Positions 12,180 through 23,595 of a DNA stretch of 64,000 nucleotides are shown in pieces. The stretch lies in assembly GCA_005281725.1 (NCBI GenBank), contig SSBO01000013.1, positions 812,440 to 876,439 on the forward strand, read 5' to 3'. The position numbers and the translations under genes are program-made. The stretch comes from Wuchereria bancrofti. Its lineage: Eukaryota; Nematoda; Chromadorea; Rhabditida; Onchocercidae. Position 1 is the first letter of the stretch; the number at the start of each line of letters is the position of its first letter. The notes beneath the pieces are model-generated. The model was not told where the DNA came from, searched no databases, and saw nothing but the letters and a program-made list of their open reading frames with translations.

Positions 12180-13978
12180 ATGCTTCATAGACATATTCAC
12201 TTGCTGTTCCGTAGATCGAACTTTCTATCACCGAATAGGACTCATCAGTTGATTAGTTGTAATTATCATAATTCATCGCAGTTCTGGTGTGCTTCAAAAG
12301 TGGAAGGAAGTTCATCAGAAGAGAATGAAAGAGTAGAAGAAGCTATTGGTTATGCCTATAATACTGTAGAAAAGAAAAAAGGGCTTTATAAGCCAAAACA
12401 TACATTAGAGGAACAAATAGCGTACATGAATAGTAAAGGTATGTTTATTTTTTTTTTTCTGTAAAAAAATATGACGTCAGTTTTGTTTGAAATCAATACA
12501 TATCGATTTAATGGGAGTGAAATTTTTTTCTTCCTGTTTATTTTTAGCATAGAATGGAGAGTTTTTTTTTTCTTTTTTCCAGTATATGCGGATACATATA
12601 AAGGAATGCCAGTTTATCATTCCTACAGACGAAATTTCAAGGGACAAGCTATTTTTATGCCAAAGCCGCGGATGTTTTGTATTGATAAAGAAGGAAAGTT
12701 CAAAGTAAATCATGCATGCCCAATCTGTCGAGACGAATATTTATTCTTTGATTATCGGGTAATTTTTCCTTCTTTGATCATTGTTTATGTGTACGATGTA
12801 TTAGAATGAGTTAGATATAACATAATTACTAATTATTTTATGATTAACTTTTTTCACCTGCTCTGTTGAATATAAGTTCTAATTAAGGCATCCTGAATCA
12901 GCATAAATTAAATAAACGATTTAAAAAAATTGACTTTTGTTTATCAAAGCAAGAATTGAATCTTGATTTGAATTAACTAACTAGACTTCTAAAATTGTAC
13001 TATATAAGAATTATGATAATTTAATATGCTAAACTTTATACTGAAATTATTTTTGCTTTCCATTATAGAATGACATGTGATATACGGGATCAATAATTTT
13101 TTTACTTGATGTTTACAGCCAATAGGACATTAACTAAGGTGCAGGGTGAGCAAAAAGAAAATTGATAACAGATTTCTGTTTTAAACATTTCAGAATCCTG
13201 CTTTAATTCTACAATTTCTTTTTGACCAGACTGATCGCATATTACCTCTCAAAAAGTTGGGTCTATGTTTTGATCAATATGCGCAGCTTCGAGCACAATT
13301 GTTAAAAGCAAAGGAACATGGTTTGTTGATATTTCAGTGTTTCTTTATTGCTTATTTTATCATTTCCATTGAATAGCATGGAGGAAATTCAACACTTCGG
13401 AAAGAAGAAAAGTTAAATTTGGACTGAGAAAACTTTAAGGATTTACTGCTGAACCATTTCATCTTTTTTTAATGGCTTTTGAAATAGTTTTGTTTATGTA
13501 AGTTGGACTTCTCGAGGTTGAAAGTTCAGAAAATTATATATAAAGCAGTTACAATAATAACTAAATACTCGTGATTTATGTATCTCAATTTGAAGAAAGT
13601 TGATGGGTAAAAATTTTTTGGGATGATAACAAGAGCTGCGAAATCATGCTTTGCTTTTCTAATGTCACTGTTCATTTCAAATGGGACAAAAGATTTAGGT
13701 TGCAAAGAGAATGAGCAATTCTAGTAAAGGTGACTATCTCATGTGAATTCTTTACAGGTTTCATTAAATTCGCTGTACCATTTCAAAATTTCAATTATAA
13801 GAAGTGGTACCCATGGTGGTATAAAGAGGATGACCATGTATATGTTCGTCGCGAAGTACCAGTGGATGAAATTCATAAGCAGCCTCTGGTGAATTTCCCA
13901 GTTCATAATCGTGATTATAATAATGATTGGGATCAATACTGGTTACGGTATGATGAATTTGTACAGCGATCCAAATAG
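12180..13978 (+). CDS. mrps-18B: mitochondrial small ribosomal subunit protein S18B (bS18m)
   Basis: Component of the mitochondrial 28S ribosomal subunit. Exons 12180-12438, 12583-12758, 13194-13320 and 13758-13978 join in phase (783 nt, 260 residues; the human protein is 258). The N-terminus MLHRHIHLLFRRSNFLSP is Arg/His-rich and lacks acidic residues, as expected for a mitochondrial import signal; this ATG follows an acceptor by 7 bases and is preferred over an in-frame ATG at 12129. The family core is clear: HACPICRDEYL with the C-P-I-C pair at residues about 132-135, then a region matching the S18 fold (LLKAKEHG), and KKWYPWWYKED, corresponding to the WYPW segment of MRPS18B. Donors are GTATGT, GTAATT and GTTTGT. 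It lies downstream of prp-6 on the same strand and converges on the methyltransferase gene 316 bp beyond. Confidence 0.93.
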
Positions 13979-14294
13979 ATGTTCAAATTTCATTGCATAT
14001 GTACATATACGAGCCTGATGCTATTTTATGTCTATTTAGCAAGATGACAAAGTTCAATTCACAGAGTTCCTCAATGTTATATTAACTCACAACATAACTT
14101 ACAACTTTAGACATTTTTCGTTTTGATTATTTTTGTATTGTCTGGGATATCTTAAGTGCCTTAATGGCGTTTTAGCCCACTTTGTACGGAATAGTATTTC
14201 GAATTTTTTACAACAATTATTTGAACATTTGGATAATGGACATAACAGTGCTAGTTATAAACTTTACATGACATACTATGATGTAAAATCCAAT
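13979..14294. other. shared 3' intergenic region between convergent genes
   Basis: The 316 bp between the mrps18b stop and the stop of the minus-strand methyltransferase must hold both 3'UTRs. No ORF of interest is seen. The region is too short to exclude overlapping transcripts. Confidence 0.6.
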
Positions 14295-17200
14295 TCATTC
14301 AATATTCGGTTGTGAATCAAATCCAAATTTTTTGTATATTTCTTTCAGTTTTCTAACAAATTCGGTCTTGTTTGTTCGGTATTCGCCACACGCGAGAACC
14401 TGAAAATTTTGTGTGAAATTTGATTTAAATTTGGTTCCATCTAGTTATTAAATTATTATATTTTTTGCAAAACTGCTCTAAATATGTGTCAAATATTAAT
14501 TGCAGAATTTTTACATATTTCATTAATATAAAGAATTTATTGACAATTCCGAACTAAATTAGTTCTAATTAAATAATTTATAAGATGACCTACATGATTG
14601 ACAAGATTTAAACTGTCAGTAATCAGACGACAGTTGCCAAATACATCTCTGTACCTCTTTTCCACCTGAAGCAATTGAATTAATCAATAAAAAATGCATG
14701 ACATAATAATAACTGATGCTAATAGTAATAATGATAATGATGGTAATAATAGTAATAATAATGATAATAATAACAATGAAATAATAATAATGATTTAGTA
14801 ATAGATAATAGAACAATGGCAACAATAAGTGATGTAATGTTACGCGTAACTGAATTTGAATTTATACCTTCCTGAGTTCTTTTTCGTCAAATGTCAAAAC
14901 TGATAGAACAATGATACCTGGAAAATTGACTGCGTTCATTCCCCTAATTATTCAAAAATTCACCAACCCTTTGTATAAGCACAAAGATCAAGGTTTAATT
15001 GAAAGTTTAAGTTTGGGTTTTTTGACTTGATGTGAATTTTTTATTAAAAAGAACAGTAGTGTGGGAAACATCGAATTCATAAAAAATGATTGGTAAAGTA
15101 TTTTAAATTGCTCAACAATATAACATTTTCAAAATATGCAAATGCGTTGATAATTTCAATGTCAATATATTGTGAGAGTAACATTGTGAGAGGCAAATTG
15201 ATAATTTTCTCTAAATTTTTTAGATAGTTTTTTTAAACATTAAAATAATACAAAATTGTTAAGAATTCATAAATAATTTGTAAATACAAAAATTATAAAA
15301 ATCAAGCAAAAATGAAAAAACAAACCGTTTTTGGTTAATGCTTTCTTGACAATTTTTAAATTTTGTTCTAGCATGAATGTTTCAACTGGACATATTACAT
15401 CAGCAATAATTCTGTCATAGCAAGCATCAATAAAAATTACATCGTATTTAGGTTCATCTTCAAATTTCATTTGTTTTCATTTTGATTTAGAACTATTAAA
15501 ATATTAACATATATTAAAAATTAGAAGTGATAAGATATCAAATATATTAATTAATAATTAAAGTCTAAGGATAAATATAATCTTTTCCAGCGAATAATTA
15601 AACCTTTCTAATATTATTGCTGTTGCCTTTTTTTTTCGTTTTTTTTGTTTTTTCATATACAAATTAATTATTGTTAAATGTTATAAAATGATGTGAACTT
15701 GAAATTCGCTGCAAATATTGTATGCCATCTTCAATGATAACTCTTTGATAATTATCTTCGATTAAACCAAAATATTTCTTAGCTATTTCATACATTCCTC
15801 GTTCTAATTCTATTGCTGTTATATTCATCTGAAATTTTTTAGTTTTTCAAAAATTTAAATTAAATTTTGAAACATATTATATTTCTTAGCAATGGAATGA
15901 TTGATGAGAACGGATAAAATCATTTTTGTTTTTCGCTTAATAGCATAATTAATTAATTTAAGTGAAATTTTGAAAATTAACTTGTAAAAATTTTAAAGTA
16001 AAAACAGGTAAATATTGAGATACTTAACATTTCATTTAGTATTTTGCAATGACATACTTATAGTTCATTCTTTCACAAATCTTCGTTGCTATTATAAGTT
16101 AACAAGACGCCACTAAAAATTGTCTTGCAAACTCGCAAAAATTCCATAAACTTTAAGTTATCAGAGCAAAAATTTCAGATGGAACACTTATTAGAATGGT
16201 GTTTGAATAATAAACATCACAGATTTTTAATCTTAGAAAATTAAATTCTTATTTGTTGAGGAAAAAAAACAAACAAACGAACAGAGCTAAAGATATTATG
16301 GAGGAAGCTGTTCAAAATTCCGGTACCAAGACCAATTTCTAAGATATTCCATATTTTGCCATTTTTCTCCAATTGTATTGCTTCAAGCGCAAACGGTGCA
16401 GCAGCCATTGCTTGAATATATGGAATTAAAATTTTTGAATGATTCAATGGTAATAGTGAGGTGTCCAGTTTTGCTGCATTTTGTTTTTCTGAAATAAAAG
16501 TGAAAAAAAAAGAAAATTATTCGGTGATTAAAGAGTGATTATCATTTGTAAATGTGATATAATCATTTCACATTACCGATAGATTACGAAATGCAGGAAT
16601 GAATGTAAGACTGTAAACAGAAAAGATGAAAAAAATTAGATCTCATTTATTTCATTTATGCCCTAAAAATTTAAAAAACGGACGAAAATTAATTTTAATG
16701 GTTATGAATTAACCTAGGTGAAAATCAGTGAACTATAATTTCCTACCTGGTGGTATTTCCAATGCCATACTTGCAACTGCAAATGGTCCTATATCGATAA
16801 GTTTTAGAACTCTTTGAATAAATAAACTGTAAATAGAAGCTGCTTAGTTAGTCTTTTAATTATACCATTGTAAATAAGATTTCAATTGAAGATCAAATTT
16901 TAACAATTTTTATATCTTTAAAAATAAAAGTTAAAAAAAATATCATTGCGAATTAACATTTCAAATTTCATAATTAATTTCGACTAATATCAATGGGATG
17001 TCATTTAATGCAACAGCATAAAACTTGAATAGCTTAAAATTCAAAAAAAAAAATTGATTGATTGTATTTGAAGGAAACAACAAAGTGATATACCTTCCAT
17101 CGTATTCTCTTATCGCGATATCCTCAATTCTGCGATGTCTTCCGTTAATTAATAAATCATCTAATAAGACTACTTGAATAAATTGGTTATTATTATAATT

Positions 17201-17879
17201 TTCATCACTGAATACCAAAATGCTTGATGTAAGAAACTATAAATTTTTTAGATTTCCACAGATTTTTAATTAATAAGAAAAAGATTTCAGTTCTATACAA
17301 TAATCAAAATTAGGAAAAAAGGATGAAAATGAAAGCTTTGAAAAAGAAAAGGAAAAGGTAGAAAAATTGAAATTAAAAATTATGCACTATTTCATACAAA
17401 TTTAATTAATTTAACTCAGTTAATCATATTGAGTGCTTTTCATTTTTCTTTAAAATAGATGAAGTATTACTACTTGCTGAAATCTTTTAACAAATTTCAT
17501 GCTAATTGCAGTGTGAAAAGTGTTAGGTTACTGTTTCAGTTAAAATTAAGAATGAAATTTCTTTCCTTTTTGACTTCTGATTATTCGGAAAAGACAATAA
17601 AATTAACTATTTTAGAATTACAAGGTAGTAAATTTGCTTGTTCAAATCAAATTTATTATGATGCAAAGAAATAAAATCATGCGAAATGATTTTGCAGATT
17701 GAAAAGTCATATTTTAAAGTTATCAGATGCAAAACCAATTATTTTAACTATAGCTATAATTAGCATTGGATAACTAGATTGACCTTAAAAAAAGAAACTT
17801 TGATCTTATCATCTCGTAAATATATTTGGAAAGCACGAATAACTCTTACCTTATTGATCAGCACCCCATCTTTGTTAAC
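14295..17879 (-). CDS. SAM-dependent methyltransferase of the METTL13 / spermidine-synthase-like superfamily (5' end unresolved)
   Basis: Exons in transcript order: 17879-17850 (tentative), 17236-17094, 16826-16747, 16488-16283, 15828-15699, 15457-15326, 14917-14868, 14665-14594, 14399-14295; they join in phase (948 nt, about 315 residues). The SAM-binding fold is evident: motif I ILEIGLGTGILNSFLH, acidic motif II ITAIELERGMYEIAKKYFGL, then VIIEDGIQYLQ and KYDVIFIDACYD, and the strand GIIVLSVLTFDEKE. This order and spacing match the C-terminal methyltransferase half of METTL13 and polyamine-synthase-like enzymes. The Asp pair of true spermidine synthases is not evident, so protein methylation is as likely as aminopropyl transfer; the substrate cannot be read from sequence. 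Weak points: the 15457 acceptor is poor (TTTGAAG), the 16283 donor is GTTCGT, and no start codon was found upstream of the 30-nt exon. Confidence 0.8.
14699..14800. repeat. (TAA)n-like microsatellite in an intron
   Basis: Interrupted ATAATAATA/GATAATGAT repeats fill most of the methyltransferase intron between 14666 and 14867. They give a spurious Ile/Thr-rich minus-strand reading frame, which should be ignored. Confidence 0.8.
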
Positions 17880-18513
17880 CTATTTGTATTTTACACGTAT
17901 CAAAATTCATTATTTCCTTTCTGATAATTGTAACTCATTCATATGTTATCTAATATTTTTAATAACCAAAGATACTTCTCCGCCAATAATAGCATATTAA
18001 AATTTTTTTCGCTCTAATTCTTATTTTTTATAACAATAAATAACAATAAAAATTAGTTTAAATAACTAATAATAGCAATAGCAATAACAATAACAACAAT
18101 AATAATAAATAAATAATAAGTTTGATGAGTAATTTAATTATCTGATAACCACTGCCCCATTTAATTCAAGTTATCTGATTATTACTGCAAAATTATAGCA
18201 ATAAAACAAACCACGGCATATGTCCACCAAAAAATTATCATTTATCGAATATCGATTGAATAACAACGCTGAGTAAAATAATTGAATGAATTGAGAAATT
18301 ATTTTGCAGAAAATATTTCCTTCAAAATATCAAAAAAAAAAAAGAAAAATGAAATGTTTAATAGTAAAAAAAAAGCATTTTATCAAGACATTCATCAATA
18401 CAAACCAGTTGAATCGTTGTTTTCTTTTTTTCTTTTTTGAAAAATTTTAAAACAATCATTTAATCAGTCAGTTTTTTCAATCATTTGATGAAAAGGAAAA
18501 GAAAAAAGGAAAA
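17880..18513. other. AT-rich region upstream of the methyltransferase gene
   Basis: No secure exon. On the minus strand about 17935-18000 contains a short open segment (MLLLAEKYLW in one frame, IIGGEVSL in another), but no splice pair joins either to the next exon in phase. It should contain the missing first exon or promoter of the methyltransferase. An AATAAT/AACAAT-rich low-complexity block lies at 18030-18120. Confidence 0.4.
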
Positions 18514-20113
18514 ATGAGTGGCGCTGTGTTGTCAAAACATTCCTTAGATGCGAAAATATTTTACAGAATGAAGCAGCATGTGACATTAATTGTTAATTTA
18601 TTAATTATTGCATTAACTACCATTGACATTACGTATGTTTATTGCATTCGTTTTTCTCACATTCTATTACTTTTTTTATGATTATTTATTTAATTGTAAG
18701 AATTAATATAATTGAAAACTAATATAATTTTAGATGAAATCATTTGAAATTTGTTCCAAACATTTTCCAATCTTTAAGTGAAATTTATTTAAAATTTGTG
18801 TTTCTTTAACACTTTTCAATCTAGAATTTTTAATTTTAGATTTCATATAAAAATTGCTGCTTGATGAAAAGATTTTGCAATATTTTGCTAGTTGAAATTA
18901 ACGTATTGGATTAATTGGCAGTAGAATAACTTAAAATGATTGAATTAATTGATTTCAAAATTGATTATATCATTTACTTTATTTTTCGTGTTATTTTTTA
19001 CAATTTACCTTTATTTTAATATTTATGAAATGTATTTTTTGAAATCATTTACTCCCTACTCTACTTTAATCTTTATATATATATATATATATAAGTATTA
19101 CATTTGTCACTTCTTACTTGATTATTTCATTAAAAATTTCAATTTTTTCATTGATATATCTGATAATTTTAGAAATTTCTATTTCATATTATCGTTCTCT
19201 TTCATTTTCCATCAATATTTCCATATCATTTGCTAATATATATCTATTACTCAATGAAAAAACTTAAGAAAAAAGAAAGAAAAAGGAGTCGGAAAAGCAG
19301 AAATAAAGAACAAATAAAAACAAGCGAAAAACTTAACATTTATATTTATGTAAATGCCACAACAATTGCACATCTCTATTTATCAATTAAAGAATATGAA
19401 AATAATAAAACTGTTTATTTTCTATTTTAAAAAGAAGCTAATTGAAAAGCATAAATACTGAAAAACTTCCATTACTTTGCCCCTAATAACAGTAAAAGAA
19501 ACGATAAAGTTAGTAAGTACTTAGGTAAGTGTCGTAATTCTTTTTTTTGTCTTTTGAAAAATTCTAACGGTTTTATAGCTTGTAAAAAATCACGAATTGT
19601 GAAAAAAATACTTCTTTTTTTGACTTATTTTGTTGTGAATGTAGAAATTATTTTATCATTATAGTAAGTGTATATCAATGGTTGAATCATTATTATTTTC
19701 ATAAAATTGTTCCTCTTTAAATTATATCGTTTTCGTTTTTTTTTTCTTACTTAAATACAAATTGTTGCAATCTTTGTAGATTAAATTTGTCACAATACTT
19801 TTTCATTTTGAATTATTAACACTATCAGATAAGATTTTGCATTTTCTAATATAACGCATTTATTATTATTATTATTATTATTATTTGTCATTGTTATTTT
19901 TATTATTCATTATTAATCATTACTATTATTATTATTGTTTTTGTTATTATTATTCCATTTTGTTACTATTTTCTGTTATTGTTATTAATGATTATCCGTA
20001 TAATAACAATAATGATTATTTGTTTATATTGCAATTTGTTTTTTTATCGATATTTTAGCAAATATCAATCAAATTGCTTCAAAAAGCCATTTCAGCTGGA
20101 TAGAGCAAACTAA
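18514..20113 (+). CDS. candidate small membrane protein, two exons (weak)
   Basis: The first exon 18514-18632 reads MSGAVLSKHSLDAKIFYRMK and continues through a hydrophobic segment (HVTLIVNLLIIALTTIDIT) to a good donor, AC|GTATGT. Its composition is less AT-rich than its flanks and the ATG is preceded by a purine-rich leader. The only in-phase downstream exon I see is 20059-20113 after TATTTTAG, ending PFQLDRAN and a stop, giving about 57 residues. The exon pairing over a 1.4-kb intron is speculative; the first exon could belong to another transcript. No family is recognised. Confidence 0.3.
18633..20058 (+). repeat. low-complexity, microsatellite-rich stretch
   Basis: Contains a (TA)n run at about 19074-19095 and a long (TTA)n/ATT-rich stretch at 19858-20000. 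Open frames here encode Ile/Phe/Tyr/Lys-rich sequence typical of AT-rich noise. It may be the intron of the candidate gene starting at 18514. Confidence 0.6.
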
Positions 20114-23100
20114 CAAAATAATCGCAAAAACGAAAGAAACGAGAGTGAAGCGTAAATGGCGTGAACAGCAACATGCCACTTTAAAAAAAAAGAAAAAAGC
20201 ATATAACACGAATCAAAAGGAAAAGAAAGCATTATAAATTAAGGAATGAAAACAACTAGCGTACTTTTTTTAATTTTTAAATAATATTGGAAAATCAATT
20301 TGCCATCGCAGTAACACAATGATAAAAAGTGATAAACATCTATTTTTTAAATTTGACCGTCAAAATTACATTTATTTACTAAATTGATTTCAAAAAATTT
20401 TGCAGCATTTAATAAATGGATCAAGTTTCCTGATTTTTCCTCCCAAGAAAGTACCACTACAATATTACAGCATGTGCAGATTTTTTTGATTTTAATAAGT
20501 ATATTATTAATTTCAGAAAGTTTAAAATTTTTAATCAAACTTTATTGTATTCTTGCAGAACTTGAAGGAGTAGAATTAAAGCAATTTAGTGCAATTTTCT
20601 TCATTCTAAATTTTGAATAATTCATTTTTTTGCCTATTATATTATTATAAAATTAAATTAACTGCTATATTATTACAAAATTAAATGCGTTACAAGTATG
20701 GTATAGACGTAAGCTTTATATAAATGCAATGCTTCACGTAACTTTATCTCTTCATTAAGCCAATTTTCAAAACTTTATTGCTATACAAGCATTGTAACTA
20801 TTTTAATATATAATTACTGTAGCAAATTTTAGAGAATCTGGGAACAATTTAAAAATGATATCAAATTAAAAAACAGAAAGAAAAATGATTATTTAAATGA
20901 GAAGAGAGATGTGAGAGAATGAAAGAAGAAAAAAAGACAAACTTTAAAATTCTGCCATTAAATTTAGCTTTTGTTATTTTATTAAAAGTATCTCAAAAAA
21001 ACTTAGTGTCGTATAAACAAGATAGAAATAATGAATTCAATTTTAATGATCTAACAAATGTGTTAAATTATATTTCAAGTTATTGTCGCAGTAATGTAGA
21101 TAATTATTTGCAATTAAATATTAAATTTGTTTTTCTTTTTTTTTTAACAGAGCACAACAAAAATAACAAAAAATTCCTTATTTTTTAAAAAAAAGTTTAG
21201 TAGTCTTTTTTGACTTAACACTGTTAATAAATTTTTAATTTAATTTGACTGGAACAAAATCATTTTGATATATTTTTTAATTGCAAGGATGTTGCTAGCA
21301 ACGATAATGTTAATTAATTTTAAAGCGAAAAAAGGAAGCAGGAAAAATTTGAACAGCTTCAATTCGATTGTTTACATTTTTGTATAAAAGTGCTTTTAGT
21401 ATTATGCGATCAATATATTTTACAATTTTTGCATAATTTACAATTTTTTCTTGCTCAAAGCAATCACAAAATAAAATATTTTTGATATTTTAGTAGTATT
21501 TCAAGATAAATGAGTATTAGTCAATTATTGATTAAACATTTTAATAAATTACTGCTTAATTATAAAATAAATACAGCGAAATTTTTATTTGTCGCCTAAT
21601 AGCATATTTGCTATAATCTTTCATTGATTTATCGTAAATTTTAATTTAATCTCAATAAAATTGAATTCTATCAAACACACTGAGATTAACAATATATATG
21701 TACTCTTTTATTTATCTTATTTTCAGTAATGCTTGTTATTAACAAATATGTTTTTAATTGATTTTATTAAATATCACTAATACTGCTTTCATTTACTCAT
21801 GCTGTCATCCAAAATTTAATTTGATTATTAATAATACAGTATTCAAAACGATACCATTTATTATCATTGCTACAATATAATCAAATAATATTTGATTTGC
21901 AATATTTAATTAAATATTCTGATATGTATTTTAAAAAAAAGATAAAAAAGATCAGATTAATTTGTTCATCAAGATTTTTCAAATTTCATTCGTGAATTGC
22001 AAAAGTTTATTACCATACCATTAGCAGAACTATTTTGTTCATCAATTGTCATGCATACCTAAGAAGTGACTGACATAATTACCAATGCAAAAAGATCTAT
22101 GCACCCAATTTTTGCTTAAATTTACCTACTTTTGTTGATTTGGAAATGTGATTTAATTCAATTAACACATTGTGGTACTTCAACGAATAACCTACAAATG
22201 AATTATTATTGCATAAGAATAAAAATTGGATAAAATCAAGAAAAGGAATTAAAAAAACTCTAATGGTTAAGTTAATAGTTAGTTAAATCATTTTCAGATA
22301 CTAATTGTTAAAATGGTCAAGTTTCAAATCTAGTCCAAACAGCAAAATTTATGAATTCTATTAAGTATAATTTACAATATACGATTTATAAATTTTATTA
22401 AGTAAACGTAAGTAAATTTGATTCTTATCTGTTTCTAGCGTTAAAATTTAATAAATGTCGAATTGAACAATTCGGTTTTCTGAGCAATAATTAATTGCTT
22501 TTATTTACTGTAATCAAAAAAAAAAAGAATTTTTTTCAATCTCAAACAATACTTTGTGATTTTAATCATTAATTCAAAAAGCTCATTTTATCATAGGTTA
22601 TCAATTTTATCATTCTTAAATTTCACCATTATCACGTCAAAATGATTGTAATCTTTATCGGTTGCATAAATTGCTTCGTATTTCAACTTACGCTTCAATT
22701 ATTGGTTACACCATAAGCACATAATTAACATTTCTTAATTCTATGAGAAAATGAACCTAATATAATATTTATGATAAAATTAGAAATTATAAATTCATAC
22801 TTAAAATTGAAATAATTTTCTTAATTCAAAAAGGAACAAACAAAAGGAGAATTTTTGTAATTGTGAAAAATGAACAATTTAATAAATCTTATTATTAATT
22901 ATTGTTAATTGATCTATTATAAATAGATAGCATAAAAGATAAAACGTAATTATTTCATTAATAACGCCTCTAAAAACATTTGCATTTTCATCAAATGTAA
23001 TTCATTATAATTGTTTCATAATGATTCTTTATTTTTTCTTTCCTTCATTCATCGTATATTGTTGCGCCACAACTCTAATATATAAGCATTGTAAATGTTT

Positions 23101-23260
23101 GTGATTTCAAGCATAATAATAATTCGTAATAATAGTAATAATAATAATCACAATAATAGTTATGGATGATTATAATAATGATAGCTATATATGTGAATTA
23201 TTAAATATTATTATTGCACACGTTTTCTTATCATTACCTTCGACCTCGGAAAAATACATT
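20114..23260. other. gene desert, no coding signal seen
   Basis: Very AT-rich throughout, with only short reading frames of biased composition. No exon with a convincing acceptor and donor in phase was found. It is part of the large noncoding domain upstream of the BarH gene. Confidence 0.5.
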
Positions 23261-23595
23261 AAAATTAAGCAAAATTATTTTGACAATTGCTATTCCTTAT
23301 TTAACTTTTTCAAAATATATGCATATTTGATATGATATGATATGATAAAATTATCAAAAGTTTTAATAATTAAAGTTAGAAAATTAATAATAATTTAATA
23401 ATAATTAGAAAATTAATAATAANNNNNNNNNNNAAAATTAAGCAAAATTATTTTGACAATTGCTATTCCTTATTTAACTTTTTCAAAATATATGCATATT
23501 TGATATGATATGATATGATAAAATTATCAAAAGTTTTAATAATTAAAGTTAGAAAATTAATAATAATTTAATAATAATTAGAAAATTAATAATAA
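23261..23595. repeat. gap-flanking duplication (probable assembly artefact)
   Basis: The sequence 23261-23422 is repeated at 23434-23595 on the other side of an 11-N gap (23423-23433). The copies look identical by eye over 162 bp, including the GATAT(GATAT)n and AATAATAATT tracts. This is the pattern of two contig ends that overlap but were scaffolded with a gap. Confidence 0.85.

Noticed and set aside
17459..17674. Plus-strand frame MKYYYLLKSF
   Set aside because: AT-rich composition and no splice signals; it lies in the 5' intron of the minus-strand methyltransferase.
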